NCBI GenBank assembly: GCA_020634495.1
Contig: JACKBR010000012.1
Coordinates: 46,852-110,851, forward strand
Length of the DNA: 64,000 bases
DNA from: Ardenticatenaceae bacterium
Lineage (GTDB): Bacteria > Chloroflexota > Anaerolineae > Promineifilales > Promineifilaceae
Direction: 5' to 3'
This document shows, one piece after another, positions 28,552 to 38,415 of this stretch. Within the stretch, counting starts at the first letter, position 1, and each line of letters begins with the position of its first letter. The position numbers were made by a program, and so were the translations under genes. The notes beneath the pieces are model-generated. The model made no database searches. It saw only the letters and a program-made list of their open reading frames with translations, and was not told the DNA's origin.

Positions 28552-28926
28552 TTAGGTGCCCAGGCTGCGCAAATGGAGCGTATGCAAAAACTGCTGGCGC
28601 AGGTCAGGAAAGGTGAGCAGCTTTTGGAAGATAGAGGGGTAATTGAGACCGATATCTTCCCCTTTGTAGGCGGAATCGGCAACCTTTGATAGCCAATCAT
28701 AGTCGCTAGGTACAAGCGTTGTGCCATAGCCACGAACCTGGTTTAGCAGCTCAAGGAAAGTGTCCCCTGCTTCTGGCCAGGCATTCAAGGTTTTGAGCTT
28801 ACGGCGCAATGCAAGCAAGCTCTCTTCATGGGGAGTTTCTGCTCCTGACGAGGCAGTAAGTGTAGATTGATCAGATTCATACGGCTGGATCGATTGCCAA
28901 TATGTCGTTTCTGTAAAATGGCTCAC
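28552..28926 (-). CDS. Small protein of unknown function
   Basis: 124 residues, hydrophilic, with no signal peptide or membrane helix. The first 35 residues are Ser/Thr/Glu-rich and probably flexible. The remainder looks helical, with LLALRRKLKTLNAW, TFLELLNQVRGYGT and FQKLLTFPDLRQQFLHTL. I do not recognise the family. The GTG at 28926 has GGGAG upstream. It converges on the Kbl gene with 8 bases between stops. Codon use looks like its neighbours. Confidence 0.65.
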   Translation of the reverse strand: MSHFTETTYWQSIQPYESDQSTLTASSGAETPHEESLLALRRKLKTLNAWPEAGDTFLELLNQVRGYGTTLVPSDYDWLSKVADSAYKGEDIGLNYPSIFQKLLTFPDLRQQFLHTLHLRSLGT

Positions 28927-29075
28927 CCAATGGCTCCCTTCAGGTTACAAATTTTATACGGCCGTTTCCGGTTAGCTTCGTGGTGTCAGTGCAAAACGGC
29001 CGTCGTGGGTACACTATAACAAATTCAATGAGCCAAAGTGGATAGGAATCCTTGGCTAGGTCTTTCCATTAGGCC

Positions 29076-29097
29076 ACGAGCCCAAGGCTAAACAGCA
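29076..29097. repeat. Second copy of the ACGAGCCCAAGGCTAAACAG repeat
   Basis: It matches 25254-25275 with one C missing. Its right end overlaps the stop codon of the beta-CASP nuclease gene. Confidence 0.5.
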
Positions 29098-30497
29098 AAT
29101 TTTTGACCCAGCTGAGGAACCGCAACATTGGCAAATCCCTGCTCCTGGCGCAGCGCGTCGGCAAAGGCTAAAGAGGCTTCTTCTTCCCCATGCACAATAA
29201 AGGTGTGAGACGGCCGTTTCTCTAAATGACCTGTCCATTCCAAGAGTTCGCCCCGGTCTGCATGAGCGCTCAAACCGTTTATTGTCGCGACCTCCGCGTT
29301 GAGCTGGTACTCCTCGCCAAAAATGCGGATTTTAGGCTGCTTCTCCACAATGCGCCGCCCCAACGTGTGCGGCGCTTGCCAGCCCACAATTAAAACGGTG
29401 TTGCGTGGGTCTTCCACATTGTTTTTCAGGTGGTGCAAAATGCGCCCCGCCTCAGCCATGCCGCTGGCGCTAATAATGACGGCCGGTTCCCGCAAAAAGT
29501 TGAGTTCTTTTGATTCGCTGGTCGAGCGGGTATAACGCATCATCTCAAAGCCAAAGGGGTCGCCGTGGCGATCCCCAGCCAGGAATTCGTGCATCTCCTC
29601 ATCATACGCCTCTGGGTGCAGCCGGTAGATACCGGTTGCGTCGATGGCCAGCGGACTATCAACAAAGATGGGTAAATTGGGTGAAATATCGCGGGTTTCC
29701 ACCAGCTGATGCAAACGGTAGACCAACTCCTGCGTGCGTCCCACAGCAAAGGCTGGCACAATCAGCTTGCCGCCGCGCTGGCAGGTTTGGTTAACAATCT
29801 TTTCCAGCTTGTCAGTGGCCTCGTCCAAATGGGCGTGATAGCGATTGCCATAGGTGCTCTCGATAAGCAGCACATCGGCTCTGTCTAAAAAGGCCGGATC
29901 GCGCAAAATGGGGCGATTGGGACGACCCACATCGCCGCTAAACACCAGCCGCACGTCTCGTTTGGCCTCCTGGTCGGCAATATCCAGCGCCACAATGGCA
30001 GAGCCTAAAATGTGGCCTGCATCGTAAAAAGTGAGGGTGATGTTGGGCGTTAGTTTGTACGGCCGTTCATAGCCAATGCCAATAAAATTTTTCAAACTTT
30101 CAACGGCGTCAGTGAGGGTGTAAATTGGCTCCAAGGGAGGGTCTCCCTTACGTTCGCGCTTCTTGTTAACGTATTCAATGTCGTACTGCTGAATTTTGGC
30201 GCTGTCGCGCAGCATGATGGCGCAAAGGTCACGGGTGGCGTACGTGCAAACAATATCGCCACTAAAGCCACTTTTCACTAGATTCGGAATATTGCCGCTG
30301 TGGTCAATATGGGCATGGGACAAGACCAAAATATCAATTTCGGCTGCATTGAAAGGCAAGTTTTGATTTCGGCTGTAGCTTTCTTTGCGCGAACCCTGGT
30401 ACAAGCCGCAGTCGAGCAATATTTTTAAGCCATTTACCTCTACCAAATGTTGGGAACCAGTGACCGTGCGGACTGCACCGTGGAATGTGATTTCCAT
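29088..30497 (-). CDS. Metallo-beta-lactamase/beta-CASP RNA nuclease (CPSF73/YSH1 type)
   Basis: 469 residues. The metallo-beta-lactamase core has motif 2 SHAHIDHSG; DAGHILGS and FSGDVGRP supply the other metal ligands. The beta-CASP segment follows with LLIESTYGNR, VPAFAVGRTQEL, IISASGMAEAGRI and the C-terminal SAHADRGELLEW. These proteins act as RNA exo- or endonucleases in processing and decay; this is the shorter YSH1/RNase J-related class. AAGGAG stands before the ATG. It may be co-transcribed with RNase D, whose stop lies about 45 bases upstream on the same strand, giving an RNA-processing pair. Confidence 0.93.
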   Translation of the reverse strand: MEITFHGAVRTVTGSQHLVEVNGLKILLDCGLYQGSRKESYSRNQNLPFNAAEIDILVLSHAHIDHSGNIPNLVKSGFSGDIVCTYATRDLCAIMLRDSAKIQQYDIEYVNKKRERKGDPPLEPIYTLTDAVESLKNFIGIGYERPYKLTPNITLTFYDAGHILGSAIVALDIADQEAKRDVRLVFSGDVGRPNRPILRDPAFLDRADVLLIESTYGNRYHAHLDEATDKLEKIVNQTCQRGGKLIVPAFAVGRTQELVYRLHQLVETRDISPNLPIFVDSPLAIDATGIYRLHPEAYDEEMHEFLAGDRHGDPFGFEMMRYTRSTSESKELNFLREPAVIISASGMAEAGRILHHLKNNVEDPRNTVLIVGWQAPHTLGRRIVEKQPKIRIFGEEYQLNAEVATINGLSAHADRGELLEWTGHLEKRPSHTFIVHGEEEASLAFADALRQEQGFANVAVPQLGQKFAV

Positions 30498-30541
30498 ACA
30501 ATTTCTCCTTGCTTGTGGCTGCTTCCCGGCAGCCGAAAAGA

Positions 30542-31669
30542 TTATGATTTACGCAAGATGTCCAAGATTTCTTGGCTGTACGTTTTGTAGCGCCATGCCC
30601 CAATTTCCTCCATCTGTGCTAGTTGTGCTTCATTTTTGGGGTTTTTTTGAGCAATAGCCCACAACACATCTTTGCTGATAATGACATCAGACTCGACGCC
30701 GCGTTTGCTGGCCCGGTTTTTGCGCCAGGTGTGCAGCTTTTCGTAGCGGTTCATGACGGCTTCTGGCGGGCGCTTGTTGCGTTTGGGGAAAGGCGGATGG
30801 GGAGCTTGCAGCCCTTGGGCAATGGCATTGAGTATCTGACGGCCGTATCGGCGGGTTTGTCCGGCCGTCATGCCATGCACGTTGCGCAGGGTAGCCAGGT
30901 TTGTTGGCGTAGTTTGTGCCAGCTCAATGAGCGTCTTATCGTGAAAAACTTTAAACAAGGGACGGTTGCGCTGGCGCGCTTCCTGATCGCGATAAATGGC
31001 CAATGCTTTGAGCACAGCCTGCTGCTGGCGGGTCAGGTCTAGTGCGCCGCTAATCGACCAAAAATCATCTGGATTAAAATCATTATTGCTTAGTTTAACG
31101 TGGGTTTGTTCGGCAAAGGTTTCGCTGGCCTCTTCCAGCCGCCCGGCGCTTATCAATTCTTTTTCCAAATGATCGCGCAGAGAGAGCAGATGGTGCGTAT
31201 CGAGTTGGGCATAGGCAAGCTGTTCGGGGGTTAACGGCCGTTTGCACCAGTTCGATTTTTGATACCGTTTGTCTAGCTTAATGCCGTAAACCGTTTCCAA
31301 CATGCTGGCCAGCCCGTACCGCTGGTAACCCAAAATCCGAGCCGCCCACATCGTATCGAACAAATGATGCAGCTGCCAATCAAACTGCCGTTTAAGCAGC
31401 ATGAGATCATATTCAGCGGCGTGAAACACCTTTTCAATGTGAGGATTTTCGACAATGTGGCCCAGGCCGCTTAAATCGGGCACCTTCAAAGGATCAATGA
31501 TGTAATCCTGACTGGGGATGCTAATTTGAATAAGGCACACCTCTTCGCGGTAGGCGTGCATACTGTTAGCTTCTAAATCGATGGCTAAACGAGGTTCTGC
31601 CTGCAATCTTTCCAAACATAGTTGCCAATCAGACGGCGTTGTAATGAGTTTATGTGGCGCTAATTTCAC
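30542..31669 (-). CDS. rnd: Ribonuclease D
   Basis: 375 residues. The DEDD exonuclease domain has AIDLEANSMHAYREEVCLIQ (Exo I), HAAEYDLMLLKR (Exo II) and YAQLDTHHLLSLRDHL (Exo III with DEDDy Tyr). An HRDC domain is at about 205-285 (RNRPLFKVFHDKTLIELA). A C-terminal extension ends in SKDVLWAIAQKNPKNEAQLA and a second HRDC-like helical unit. RNase D trims 3' ends of tRNA precursors and other stable RNAs. The start is GTG with GGAG in front. Confidence 0.93.
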   Translation of the reverse strand: MKLAPHKLITTPSDWQLCLERLQAEPRLAIDLEANSMHAYREEVCLIQISIPSQDYIIDPLKVPDLSGLGHIVENPHIEKVFHAAEYDLMLLKRQFDWQLHHLFDTMWAARILGYQRYGLASMLETVYGIKLDKRYQKSNWCKRPLTPEQLAYAQLDTHHLLSLRDHLEKELISAGRLEEASETFAEQTHVKLSNNDFNPDDFWSISGALDLTRQQQAVLKALAIYRDQEARQRNRPLFKVFHDKTLIELAQTTPTNLATLRNVHGMTAGQTRRYGRQILNAIAQGLQAPHPPFPKRNKRPPEAVMNRYEKLHTWRKNRASKRGVESDVIISKDVLWAIAQKNPKNEAQLAQMEEIGAWRYKTYSQEILDILRKS

Positions 31670-31823
31670 AAAGATGCTCCATCATCCAGTGCGTGAACAT
31701 GACCCCCATTATAGCATTTTGGTCAAGCAGCCGGGGCCTTGCTGATATAAAGTTCACATTTTTACGCGGCTGTGGCTGGCTGACAATGGGTATTATGCGC
31801 TAGGAGGCAAAATGGCCTAAAGG

Positions 31824-32792
31824 TTATCCACCGCTATTTGTGTTGTGAAGGGATACGTACCAATCCCAAAACTGGCGTACCCCCACATCGACAGAAACTT
31901 TTGGCGCGTACCCCAGCAGGCGGCGGGCTTTGCCAATATCTGCCTGATTCTTCACAAAGTCGGCTGCCAGTCTGGGCTTGTTGATCACATTAGCTGGTCG
32001 GCCCGCCAATGTTTCAATCAGGGCCACAAAATCTTTAAGCAAGGTAGGCTCCCCGCGCCCCAAATTGATTATTTCGTAGCCCAATGGCTTGTCTAGCGCG
32101 GCCACCACGCCATCGGTGATGTCATCCACGTAAGTCCAGTCTCGGTACATTTGGCCGCCATCGTACAGTGGAATTTGTAAGCCTTTGGCAACGCTTTCGG
32201 CCACTAAATAAGCCATCATGTCGGGACGGCCGTTTGGCCCATAAACCGTGAAGAAGCGAACGGCCGTAAAGTTCAGTCCGTACAAATGATGGTAAGCGTG
32301 TCCCAGAATTTCAGCCGCTCGTTTGGCGGCCGCATAGGGCTGCAAGGGTCTGTCACAAGGGTCTGTTTCCACAAACGGAATTTGCGTTGTATTGCCATAG
32401 ACCGATGAAGTGGAAGCCATGACAAAGTTTTGCAAATCACCCGCAGCGCGAGCTGCATCTAGCAAGTTTTGCGTGCCGTTCAGGTTCACTTCTACATACA
32501 AATCTGGATGGCGTACGGCATTGCGCACGCCCGCCATTGCCGCCAGATGGGCCACGGCGTCAAACTTTTCAGCGGAGAAAAGATCGAACATGGCCTGGCG
32601 GTGGCGGATGTCTTGCTCCACCATGCGGAAGTTGGGGTAGGCGGCAAGTCGGGCGGCGTTGGCGCGCTTTTTGGTGGGGTCGTAATAATCGTTGAAGTTA
32701 TCCAGCCCCACGACGGTATCGCCGCGCCGGGCTAATTTTTCGGCTAAGTTGCTGCCAATGAACCCGGCTGCGCCGGTGACTAATAGTTTCAT
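31824..32792 (-). CDS. NAD-dependent sugar epimerase (UDP-glucuronate/UDP-glucose 4-epimerase-like)
   Basis: 322 residues of the extended short-chain dehydrogenase type. The NAD-binding TGAAGFIGSNL is at the N-terminus. Active-site Ser/Thr is in ASTSSVYG and the YxxxK motif is QPYAAAKRAAE. DNFNDYYDPTKKR near residue 31 and RFFTVYGPNGRPDMM are typical of UDP-glucuronate 4-epimerases. It would supply nucleotide sugars such as UDP-galacturonate for the surface glycans implied elsewhere. A GGAGATT hairpin lies immediately upstream of the start, between it and recJ. Confidence 0.9.
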   Translation of the reverse strand: MKLLVTGAAGFIGSNLAEKLARRGDTVVGLDNFNDYYDPTKKRANAARLAAYPNFRMVEQDIRHRQAMFDLFSAEKFDAVAHLAAMAGVRNAVRHPDLYVEVNLNGTQNLLDAARAAGDLQNFVMASTSSVYGNTTQIPFVETDPCDRPLQPYAAAKRAAEILGHAYHHLYGLNFTAVRFFTVYGPNGRPDMMAYLVAESVAKGLQIPLYDGGQMYRDWTYVDDITDGVVAALDKPLGYEIINLGRGEPTLLKDFVALIETLAGRPANVINKPRLAADFVKNQADIGKARRLLGYAPKVSVDVGVRQFWDWYVSLHNTNSGG

Positions 32793-32805
32793 GGGAATTT
32801 TGCCA

Positions 32806-32878
32806 AGAGATTGGAGAGTGGAGATTAGAGATTTGCGATTGTATCGCTTTCAATCTTCAGTCCCTGAGCTCCAATCTT
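32806..32878. repeat. GGAGATT hairpin element, copy 4, intergenic
   Basis: AGATTGGAGAGTGGAGATTA on the left and CAATCTTCAGTCCC...CTCCAATCTT on the right, more diverged than the copies inside genes. It is the only intergenic copy outside the glycosyltransferase regions. Confidence 0.7.
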
Positions 32879-32882
32879 ATTT

Positions 32883-34597
32883 TTAGATTTGTGACGGCCG
32901 TATATCCTGCACCATCAACTGTAAATTTCGGTTGCCCCGCCATTCATTCACGCTAATGCTGTACACCAGATCAATGGTCTGTGGCAGATGGCTGGCCCAC
33001 TCTCCCTGGCGGAAGGCAATGCCCCCAATTTCCCGGTAGCCAGAAATGCCACCAGCGGCCAGCGTAAGCTGCAAATGCGCCCCATTTTGCCCTACGGCTC
33101 GATGATGGATTACCTCGACGCTCCGGCTAACAAATACCGGCTGAGGGTTGGCCGCCCCGGTTGGTTCCAGCTGGTGTAAATGTTCATACAGCGCCCAATC
33201 CACATCATCCAATTCAATTTCAGCATCCACGGAGAGCGTGGGAACCAGCTCCAGGTCGCGCAGCTTGCGCTCAGCCACGTCGGTGATGCGGCTGAGGAAT
33301 TCGGGCAGATTGGCATTGCGCACGGTGAATCCCGCCGCCTGGGCGTGCCCCCCGTGCCGCACCAGCAAATCTGCCACCTCGTCCAGCGCATCGGTGATGT
33401 GAAATTTGTCGATGGAGCGGCATGAACCTCGGCTCTCGTCCTCGCCTTGCTCCATAACGATGGCCGGGCGGTAATGTTTTTCGGCCAGGCGGCTGGCTAC
33501 CAGGCCCACCACACCAGAAACAAAGCTCATCGGCGGCGATGAGGATGGGGCGTCTGGCGTCACCATGTTTTCTGCCAGCTCGCTGAGTTCTGCGGTAAGC
33601 TTTGCCGTTTGCGGTTCAAGGTGTCCAGTTCGTTGGCGTAATGATTGGCGTCGCGGCTGTTGCTGGCGGCCAGCAGGCGGGCGGCGCTGTAGGCGTGGGC
33701 CAACCGCCCCGCAGCGTTGATGCGCGGGCCAATGCCAAAGGCGATGGATTCGGCCGATAGGTTGCCAGGGTGAGGCGGGCAGCGCGGGCGATGGCGGCGA
33801 TGCCGGCTCGCTTGGGTTGTTGAGTGATTGCAGGCCGTCGATGACCAGTTGCGATTTTCTTTGAGCAAGGGGCCAGGTCGGCCACGGTGCCAATGGCGAC
33901 TAAATCCAGCAGGTCGGCGTCCTGGTAGGTGGCCTGGTCTGGGCGGGATTGCTTGAGCGCCTGGGCCAGCTTGAAGGCGATGCCGACGCCAGCCAGCATG
34001 TCGTCGGGGTAGGCAGGTCTGGCCGTTTGGGGTTGATTACGGCCGTTCCCGGCGGCATCTTCGGCCCCAGGCTGTGGTGATCGGTGATGATCATCTCAGG
34101 CCAATCTGGTTGGCATGTTCCACTTCAAACACAGAGCGGATGCCGCAGTCTACGGTGATGATGGGATCGGCTCCCTTCTCGCGCAGTTCGGTGAGGGCTT
34201 CAACATTGAGGCCATAGCCTTCATCAACGCGGTCGGGGATATACGGCCATACCAAATTCCGGTTTGCACCCAGGCCCCGCAGCGCTTCCGTCAGCAGCAC
34301 CGTGCTGGTTACGCCATCGGCATCAAAATCGCCATAAACGATGATCGTTTCTTCATTGTCAATGGCCTGCTCAATGCGGGCAACTGCTTTATCCATGTCT
34401 GGCAGCAAAAATGGGTCAGTTGATTCCAGGTAGCGCCCTTCTAAAAATGCCTGAACGGCCGCTGGCTCAATAATGCCCCGGTTGTACAGCACCTGAAGCA
34501 TCACCGGGTGAATATGGGCAAACTTTTCCTGAACGTGATTGGGCACCTGAGGGGCAACCTGCCAGATGTTTTTACGCAATGTGTTGGGTCGATTCAT
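32883..34597 (-). pseudogene. recJ: Single-strand DNA exonuclease RecJ, frame broken several times
   Basis: The N-terminal 170 residues are clean, with YGDFDADGVTSTVLL (DHH motif I) and TVDCGIRS. The frame then shifts at about 34090 before MIITDHHSLG (motif III), at about 34010 before LAGVGIAFKLAQAL, near 33870 after LVAIGTVADLAP, near 33620 after ELDTLNRKRQ, and twice around 33520-33545, where ILIAADE and FVSGVVGLVASRL lie in different frames. The last 200 residues, including GGHAQAAGFTV, are clean. All pieces are in order and none is missing. RecJ works in recombinational repair and is rarely lost. The dense indels therefore look like sequence errors, and the real gene is probably intact at about 570 residues. 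Confidence 0.85.
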
Positions 34598-34850
34598 AGC
34601 GCCAAATGGTAACACGGAGCAGGGGGGCTTGCCAGTTTGGTGGGGGCATAAATTGCCAATTAAGTGATATAAATAAGGACAGGCAAACTTGTCCAGGCAA
34701 GGGGATGGCAAATCTTCGTTAATTCTGTGATTGTTTGGCAGAACGAAGTTTAACCTGAGCTGTGAGCAAAGGCATTGGGTTCACGAGGGTCTTTGTTTTC
34801 CTGCAAGGCAATTATAAAGCAGTCGTAATCTCATACTTTAGGAGTTATTT

Positions 34851-35402
34851 GTGGATTTCACACTGGTCGAAGTGAACAATGCGGATTACACGCTTATACA
34901 AAATCTGATCCGATTCTACATCTATGATATGTCGGAGTTTATGGGGTGGCCTTGCCCCGAAGATGGGCTATACGGCGGCGTGGACGATCAGCCGTACTAT
35001 TTTGGCAAAACGCCAGAGAATGAAGATGCTCTGTGGCCGGAGGGCTGGACGGGCAAGGGATACAAAATTTTAGTGGATGGCGAGATTGCTGGATTTTGTC
35101 TTGTCCGCTTTTTCAACAAAGGTGATGCGCAACTTCACGATATTGGCGAGTTTTTCATCGTGCGGAAGTTTCGTAAAAAGGGCCTTGGCAGGCGGGTTGC
35201 CCATGCGGTCTTTGGTCTGTTTCCCGGTTCCTGGCAGGTGCGGCAGCTGCTTGAAAACCGTCCGGCGCAGCTATTTTGGCGAAAGGTGATTGCCGCCTAC
35301 ACAAACGGGCAATTTGAGGATAGCATCAAACATTTTGACAGCTACGGCGAGATGCAAGTTCAGGCGTTCACAACGCCGGAGTTTACTGATTCTAAAGTAT
35401 AG
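34851..35402 (+). CDS. GNAT-family N-acetyltransferase
   Basis: 183 residues. The acetyl-CoA site is FIVRKFRKKGLGRRVAH (motif A, R/QxxGxG/A), preceded by the beta-4 strand LHDIGEFF. The N-terminal YIYDMSEFMG segment is typical of a GNAT subgroup of unknown substrate. GTG at 34851 has TAGGAG seven bases before it. It converges on the next gene with an 11-base overlap of the two coding ends. Confidence 0.88.
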   Translation: MDFTLVEVNNADYTLIQNLIRFYIYDMSEFMGWPCPEDGLYGGVDDQPYYFGKTPENEDALWPEGWTGKGYKILVDGEIAGFCLVRFFNKGDAQLHDIGEFFIVRKFRKKGLGRRVAHAVFGLFPGSWQVRQLLENRPAQLFWRKVIAAYTNGQFEDSIKHFDSYGEMQVQAFTTPEFTDSKV

Positions 35403-36849
35403 TCGTTCTTCTTTTTGCTTTAGCGGCCAGGAGGGGCAATGCAAAAACGAAGGGAACGCCGATGAGGTGGGCGGCAAGCTGGTTGCCGCCGAGGGCGTAG
35501 ACGCGCAGGTGGCCGTAGATGAGGACGGAGAGCTGGACGGCGAACAGGAACCAGAGCCCGGTGCGCAGGCGAGGAGAGGTTTGCGCCGTGGCGTTTTCAT
35601 CTTCCAGCAGGAGCCAGAGGAAGGGCCAGGTGCTGTACCAGAGGCGAAAGCTGAGCGCTTGCAGGCTGTAGGCCCACAAAACATCGGCTGCGGCACGGAG
35701 AGGGGAACGGCCGTTCCGCCATCCCAACCACAATAACCACACAACAAACAACCCAAACAACACCCTAAACAAGTTTGCAATCAATTCGATAAATGCCGGG
35801 GTGATGGGCTGCCCCAATTCGCCAGCAAGCAGCAGCACCAGCGTGGCTGGGGAAAAGCCAGGGCCGCTGGAAGCTTCTCGCAGCAGCCGCAGCGCCAAAT
35901 CTAACGGGGAGCCAAACGGTAAAAATGCCAGCCAAACGGCCGTTCCACCCCAAATTACAGCCCAACCAAACACCCGCAAACGAGCCGCGTTATTTTCCAG
36001 GTTGCGCCAGATGGCCAGGGCAAAAAAGGGCAGCATCAGCAGCGCTATGGGTTTGGTAAGCGCCGCCAGCAGCAAGAACAAGAGGGTGAGCGACGGCCGT
36101 TTCTGCCGCCAAAACCAGAGCGCCACCAATTGCCAGACCATCATCAGCACGTCGTTGTGTCCATCGACGACAAACATGAGCAGCAGGGCCGGGTTCCACA
36201 GCCAGAGCAGCGTAAAGCCGCGTTGCTTGGCGGCATCCGCCTGGGCCAGCAGCCGCCAGATGAGCCAGCCGCAGGCCATGTGTGCCAGCAGCCCCACCAC
36301 TTTGAACGAAAGCAGCCCGGCCAGCAGATTATTTTGCGTCAGGCGGGTGATGCCTGCGGCCAGCAGCTCCCACAGCGGGCCGTAGGGCGATGTTTCCCCG
36401 GCCCATTCACCGGCCAGGGGCAAAAAAGGATCATCGGGGAAGGCGTCTGGCGGGGCGGCATAGGGACTTTGCCCGTAGACGCTGCTGACGCGCCCGCGAA
36501 TGACGTAGCGGTACAGGTCGTTGGCGTTGATGGGGTAGGTTTGCAGCAGGGGGATGGCCAGGAGAACGGCCGTTCCCCATAAAACCCACAATGAAGGCTT
36601 TGCCCGCTCCGCTTGAACCGCCCGGAATGCCAGCCAATACAGCCCAAACAGCGCCAGCAGCAGCAGCGCGTAGCCCAATCCACTCAGCAAGGATGGGGCA
36701 AAGGTGCGGACGTCTTGCAAGGGGAGTGTGTTGTGAAACGGCCGTAGCGGAAACCACCACCAGAAGATGAAATACCCAGCCAGCAAAGCCAGCGCCAGGA
36801 GCATGAAATTAGGCCGATATTTTAGGGGTGGTTGGGAGGTAACTTTCAC
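35392..36849 (-). CDS. Polyprenol-phosphate-dependent mannosyltransferase-like membrane protein
   Basis: 485 residues with about 11 hydrophobic helices. The first loop carries NANDLYRYVIRGRVSSVYGQ, followed by SPYAAPPDAF and ETSPYGPLWELLA; this order is seen in MptA/MptB-like alpha-mannosyltransferases and related GT-C enzymes. FVVDGHNDVLMM is a second conserved segment. The likely role is adding mannose from polyprenyl-phosphate-mannose, which the GT2 at 5286 could supply. The start is GTG at 36849, in the edge of a repeat; an internal Met at residue 16 is an alternative. Confidence 0.85.
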   Translation of the reverse strand: MKVTSQPPLKYRPNFMLLALALLAGYFIFWWWFPLRPFHNTLPLQDVRTFAPSLLSGLGYALLLLALFGLYWLAFRAVQAERAKPSLWVLWGTAVLLAIPLLQTYPINANDLYRYVIRGRVSSVYGQSPYAAPPDAFPDDPFLPLAGEWAGETSPYGPLWELLAAGITRLTQNNLLAGLLSFKVVGLLAHMACGWLIWRLLAQADAAKQRGFTLLWLWNPALLLMFVVDGHNDVLMMVWQLVALWFWRQKRPSLTLLFLLLAALTKPIALLMLPFFALAIWRNLENNAARLRVFGWAVIWGGTAVWLAFLPFGSPLDLALRLLREASSGPGFSPATLVLLLAGELGQPITPAFIELIANLFRVLFGLFVVWLLWLGWRNGRSPLRAAADVLWAYSLQALSFRLWYSTWPFLWLLLEDENATAQTSPRLRTGLWFLFAVQLSVLIYGHLRVYALGGNQLAAHLIGVPFVFALPLLAAKAKRRTTIL

Positions 36850-36948
36850 AGTCAGTAATCAGTTGGTCAGTTTTCAGTAATCAGTGTTGGTTTTGGATTA
36901 TAGTCCATTTCACTGAATACTGACTCACTGAGCACCGATTACTGAAAA
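36850..36948. repeat. TCAGTAATCAGT hairpin repeat between two minus-strand genes
   Basis: The left part has three CAGTAATCAGT-type units and the right part has CTGAATACTGACTCACTGAG and GATTACTGAAAATC, which pair with them. It fills the whole gap between the membrane transferase and the sensor kinase. Confidence 0.8.
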
Positions 36949-38415
36949 TCAGGCCGTGACGTGACTGCCGTGCTTGTCCAGCGGCACAACCAGCGTTACC
37001 GAGGTGCCGTGCCCTGGGGCAGATTCCAGCCGCAGGGAGCCGTCGATGCGGTCAGCGCGTTCGCGCATGTTGACCATGCCCAGGCTGCCGCGTGAGCTGT
37101 AGTCGTGGTTTACTGCCTGCACGTCAAAGCCCACGCCGTTGTCTTGCACCAGGGCCACAAAAAGATTGTCTTCCTGCCAAAAGCGAACCTGAATTTGGCT
37201 GGCGCGAGAATATTTGCGGGCGTTGCCCAATGCTTCTTCAACAATGGAAAAGACAACGCTCTGTGCTTGCTCGTTGAGCAGCTCTCCGTATTGTCCGCCA
37301 GCCAGACGAATATTGAGGCCGTCTGTTTCTTTGATGCGGGCGATAACTGTTTCCACGGCTGCGCTTAGCCCCTGGGTTTCTAAGACCAACGGCCGTAAGG
37401 TAAACAACATGCCGCGAATCTCTTTGGAGGTTTGTTTGGCCAGCTCTTCCACTTTTTCCAATTCACCCAGGGCTTGCTCCGGGTCGCGGGAGAGCAGGGA
37501 GCGGATAAAGTTGATGCGCATGGCGATGGCGGCGATGGTTTGGGTGGGGCCATCGTGCAAATCACGGGCCAGCTCTTTGCGGGCTTCTTCGTCCGCCTCG
37601 ATGATGCGCTGCTTTTCAGCCTCTAGCCGCTGGTAAAGCTGGGCGTTTTGCAGGGCAATGACTGCCTGGTCGGCCACGCCGTTGAACAGCTCAAAATGCT
37701 CTTTGTCGAACTTTACGGCCGTATCCGACCCAATCACAATCGCCCCAAAAATTTGGAAGCCAGCCCGCAGCGGAATGCAAGCGGCGGTGAGGCAGCTGTG
37801 GAAGGCAACAAACTGGCGCAGTTCTGGGTCTTGCCGGGGATGGTCTGTGGTAACCGGTTCTGCCTGGGTGAGGGCTGCACCGACGATGCCTCGCTTGCCT
37901 TGCAGCTGTTTTTCGTAATCAACGGCCGTAAAGCGGCGTGTTGCCACGGGAACCAACTCCTCGCCATTGAACAAGAAAACGGCCCCCACCAATGATTGGC
38001 GCGGGATGCCCATCTCTTCAATTGCCAGGCTGCATACATCCAGCGCCTCTTCCACCACCCGCTCAAAGCTGAGGGTGGCTCGCATTACAGAGGCCATCGA
38101 CTGAAGCGACTTGGCGCGATTGTTAGCTGCGCGCAGCTGGTGCAATTCCGCATCCACCATCTGTGAAGTGGTGCTTTGCATCCGTTCGGAATAGCGGTCA
38201 ACCAGATAGTAGACAAAGAGCATGGTGAAAAAGAAGGTGAGGCCAGCAATCGCCATGCCCGGCAGCCAATCGAGAAAATTGCCGTTTAGAATGAGGGAAT
38301 AGACCACAAAAAATGCGGCCAACATAATAATTATCAGCAGCATGAAAATGGCAACGAGGAGCCAATTGAGCCGCTGGAACTCTTTTTTGATTTTTGCTGC
38401 TAAACTTTTGCTCAT
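36949..38415 (-). CDS. Membrane GAF-domain sensor histidine kinase, NarL-partner type
   Basis: 488 residues. Two N-terminal helices (about 15-75) are followed by a linker helix with MQSTTSQMVDAELHQL. A GAF domain spans about 95-270 with GVADQAVIALQNAQLYQRLE at its end. The HisKA_3 segment is ELARDLHDGPTQTIAAIA, the phospho-acceptor His being in LHDG. RGMLFTLRPLVLET is diagnostic of the NarX/LiaS/DegS class. The HATPase domain shows VFSIVEEALGNARKYS and VQDNGVGFDV. The partner regulator is not adjacent. A TGTATAAT upstream on the minus strand could be its -10. Confidence 0.92.
   Translation of the reverse strand: MSKSLAAKIKKEFQRLNWLLVAIFMLLIIIMLAAFFVVYSLILNGNFLDWLPGMAIAGLTFFFTMLFVYYLVDRYSERMQSTTSQMVDAELHQLRAANNRAKSLQSMASVMRATLSFERVVEEALDVCSLAIEEMGIPRQSLVGAVFLFNGEELVPVATRRFTAVDYEKQLQGKRGIVGAALTQAEPVTTDHPRQDPELRQFVAFHSCLTAACIPLRAGFQIFGAIVIGSDTAVKFDKEHFELFNGVADQAVIALQNAQLYQRLEAEKQRIIEADEEARKELARDLHDGPTQTIAAIAMRINFIRSLLSRDPEQALGELEKVEELAKQTSKEIRGMLFTLRPLVLETQGLSAAVETVIARIKETDGLNIRLAGGQYGELLNEQAQSVVFSIVEEALGNARKYSRASQIQVRFWQEDNLFVALVQDNGVGFDVQAVNHDYSSRGSLGMVNMRERADRIDGSLRLESAPGHGTSVTLVVPLDKHGSHVTA

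Noticed and set aside
35801..36582. Plus-strand open frames opposite the mannosyltransferase-like gene
   Set aside because: Ser/Pro/Gln-rich translations without motifs; shadow of the minus-strand membrane protein.
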